Assembly (NCBI GenBank): GCA_017626625.1 | Contig: JAGAIK010000115.1 | Span: forward strand, 1 to 5,935 | From: Roseburia sp. | Lineage (GTDB): Bacteria; Bacillota; Clostridia; Lachnospirales; Lachnospiraceae | DNA length: 5,935 nt | Reading direction: 5' to 3' | Part shown: piece after piece, positions 5,356 to 5,935 of the stretch | Position numbering within the stretch: the first letter of the stretch is position 1 | Layout: the number at the start of each line of letters is the position of its first letter | Made by a program: the position numbers and the translations under genes | The notes under the pieces: model-generated | The model's input: the letters and a program-made list of their open reading frames with translations, nothing else | Told to the model about the DNA's origin: nothing | Databases searched by the model: none

Positions 5356-5935
5356 ATATGAAATGATAATGTTCTAACGCCTGCCGTATTCCGCCCTGGC
5401 TTGCCCTGCCTGTCACATAGGAGGCTTTTTCAAACAGTTCTTTCTTTTCCGCATTTCCCATCACCACGCTGTTTGCCACATAATCAAGCATCGGCAAGTC
5501 ATTGTTGCTGTCCCCAAATCCATAGGTATTCTCTGCGGGGAGCTTAAAATAGTCTAACAGGAACTGAATACCGGTGGCTTTGGAATAATGATACGGCACA
5601 AACTCCCGGAAGGTTCCTCCCCGGTCAATGCAGTCAAAATAACGGTCGCTGACCTTCCGAAACTCCGCTAACTGTTCCTCCTTCTCATACCAGATGACGA
5701 ATTTGTCACAGATATAATCCTCCGCTTCCAGCACATGGGACATATCATAATGCCGCTCCCGGAACGCATAATACTGGCGTTTTGCGTCCGGATGACGCAG
5801 TGGTTTTGCCAGGTCGAAAACCACCTCCTGTCTCGACTCAAACAGAATGTCAACGCCCGTCTTTCTCGCCTGCTCTAAAATCTCCATCACCGTCTCATGG
5901 CTCTGATGCACATAAAGCAGTTCCTGATTATCATA
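5354..5935 (-). CDS. Cof-type HAD-IIB phosphatase, C-terminal part (cut by right window edge)
   Basis: The frame has a GTG at 5911 but is open to the window edge; reading on upstream adds YDNQELLY, so this is the 3' part of a longer gene (193 codons visible). Counting from the edge, residues 141-150 are GDSNNDLPML, the motif IV that holds the Mg-binding aspartates of Cof-type HAD phosphatases, followed by the typical SVVMGNA segment. The lysine in YSKATGIQFLLDYF (K119) fits motif III. The visible part therefore includes the end of the type-IIB cap domain and the second half of the Rossmann core; the nucleophile motif DxD lies beyond the edge. Members of the family dephosphorylate sugar phosphates, FMN precursors or similar small molecules; the exact substrate cannot be predicted. 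It ends in its own terminator and is not part of the hyp operon. Confidence 0.93.
   Translation of the reverse strand, partial: YDNQELLYVHQSHETVMEILEQARKTGVDILFESRQEVVFDLAKPLRHPDAKRQYYAFRERHYDMSHVLEAEDYICDKFVIWYEKEEQLAEFRKVSDRYFDCIDRGGTFREFVPYHYSKATGIQFLLDYFKLPAENTYGFGDSNNDLPMLDYVANSVVMGNAEKKELFEKASYVTGRASQGGIRQALEHYHFI

Noticed and set aside
1..5935. CRISPR arrays, tRNA or rRNA genes, transposase genes
   Set aside because: No spaced direct repeats, no tRNA cloverleaf and no transposase-like frame were found; coding genes and short gaps account for the window.

Overview
The window looks like chromosomal DNA of a low-to-middle GC Clostridia member, most probably a gut Lachnospiraceae. This rests on the strong AGGAGG-type ribosome binding sites, clean sigma-A style promoters, a MacB/FtsX-type ABC exporter of Firmicutes style, a Cof-type HAD phosphatase, and a multi-cluster flavoprotein of the kind seen in anaerobes. 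No taxonomic marker gene is present, so this is inference. All supported genes lie on the minus strand, so transcription runs from right to left.

In transcriptional order: (1) 5935-5354, the 3' part of a Cof-type HAD hydrolase, cut by the window edge and closed by an intrinsic terminator that overlaps its stop codon. (2) A near-consensus promoter (5298-5270) starts a three-gene operon: hypB (5235-4567), a 909-residue Fe-S/FAD oxidoreductase (4436-1707) and hypA (1676-1323), closed by a terminator at 1314-1275. HypA and HypB are nickel-delivery proteins. The oxidoreductase joins an N-terminal winged-helix and cysteine-rich module, a ferredoxin segment, a GltD/NfnB-like FAD and NAD(P) core and a C-terminal ferredoxin. 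hypCDEF and hydrogenase structural genes are not in view. (3) A separate promoter (1183-1154) drives an ABC exporter ATPase (1119-415), followed after 16 nt by its FtsX-like permease (398 to the left edge, only the first 132 residues present).

The main unexplained structure is the 130-nt gap between hypB and the oxidoreductase. It is almost filled by a 69-nt interrupted palindrome (4497-4565, 28 paired positions) and a second 9-bp hairpin (4471-4495), one nucleotide apart. They share a 9-nt direct repeat, and short ORFs run through the palindrome on both strands. It resembles a REP/MITE-like palindromic insertion or an intercistronic RNA structure that sets relative expression within the operon. 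Two starts were moved from the longest reading frame because promoter or RBS evidence favours internal ATGs: the ABC ATPase at 1119 and the oxidoreductase at 4436.
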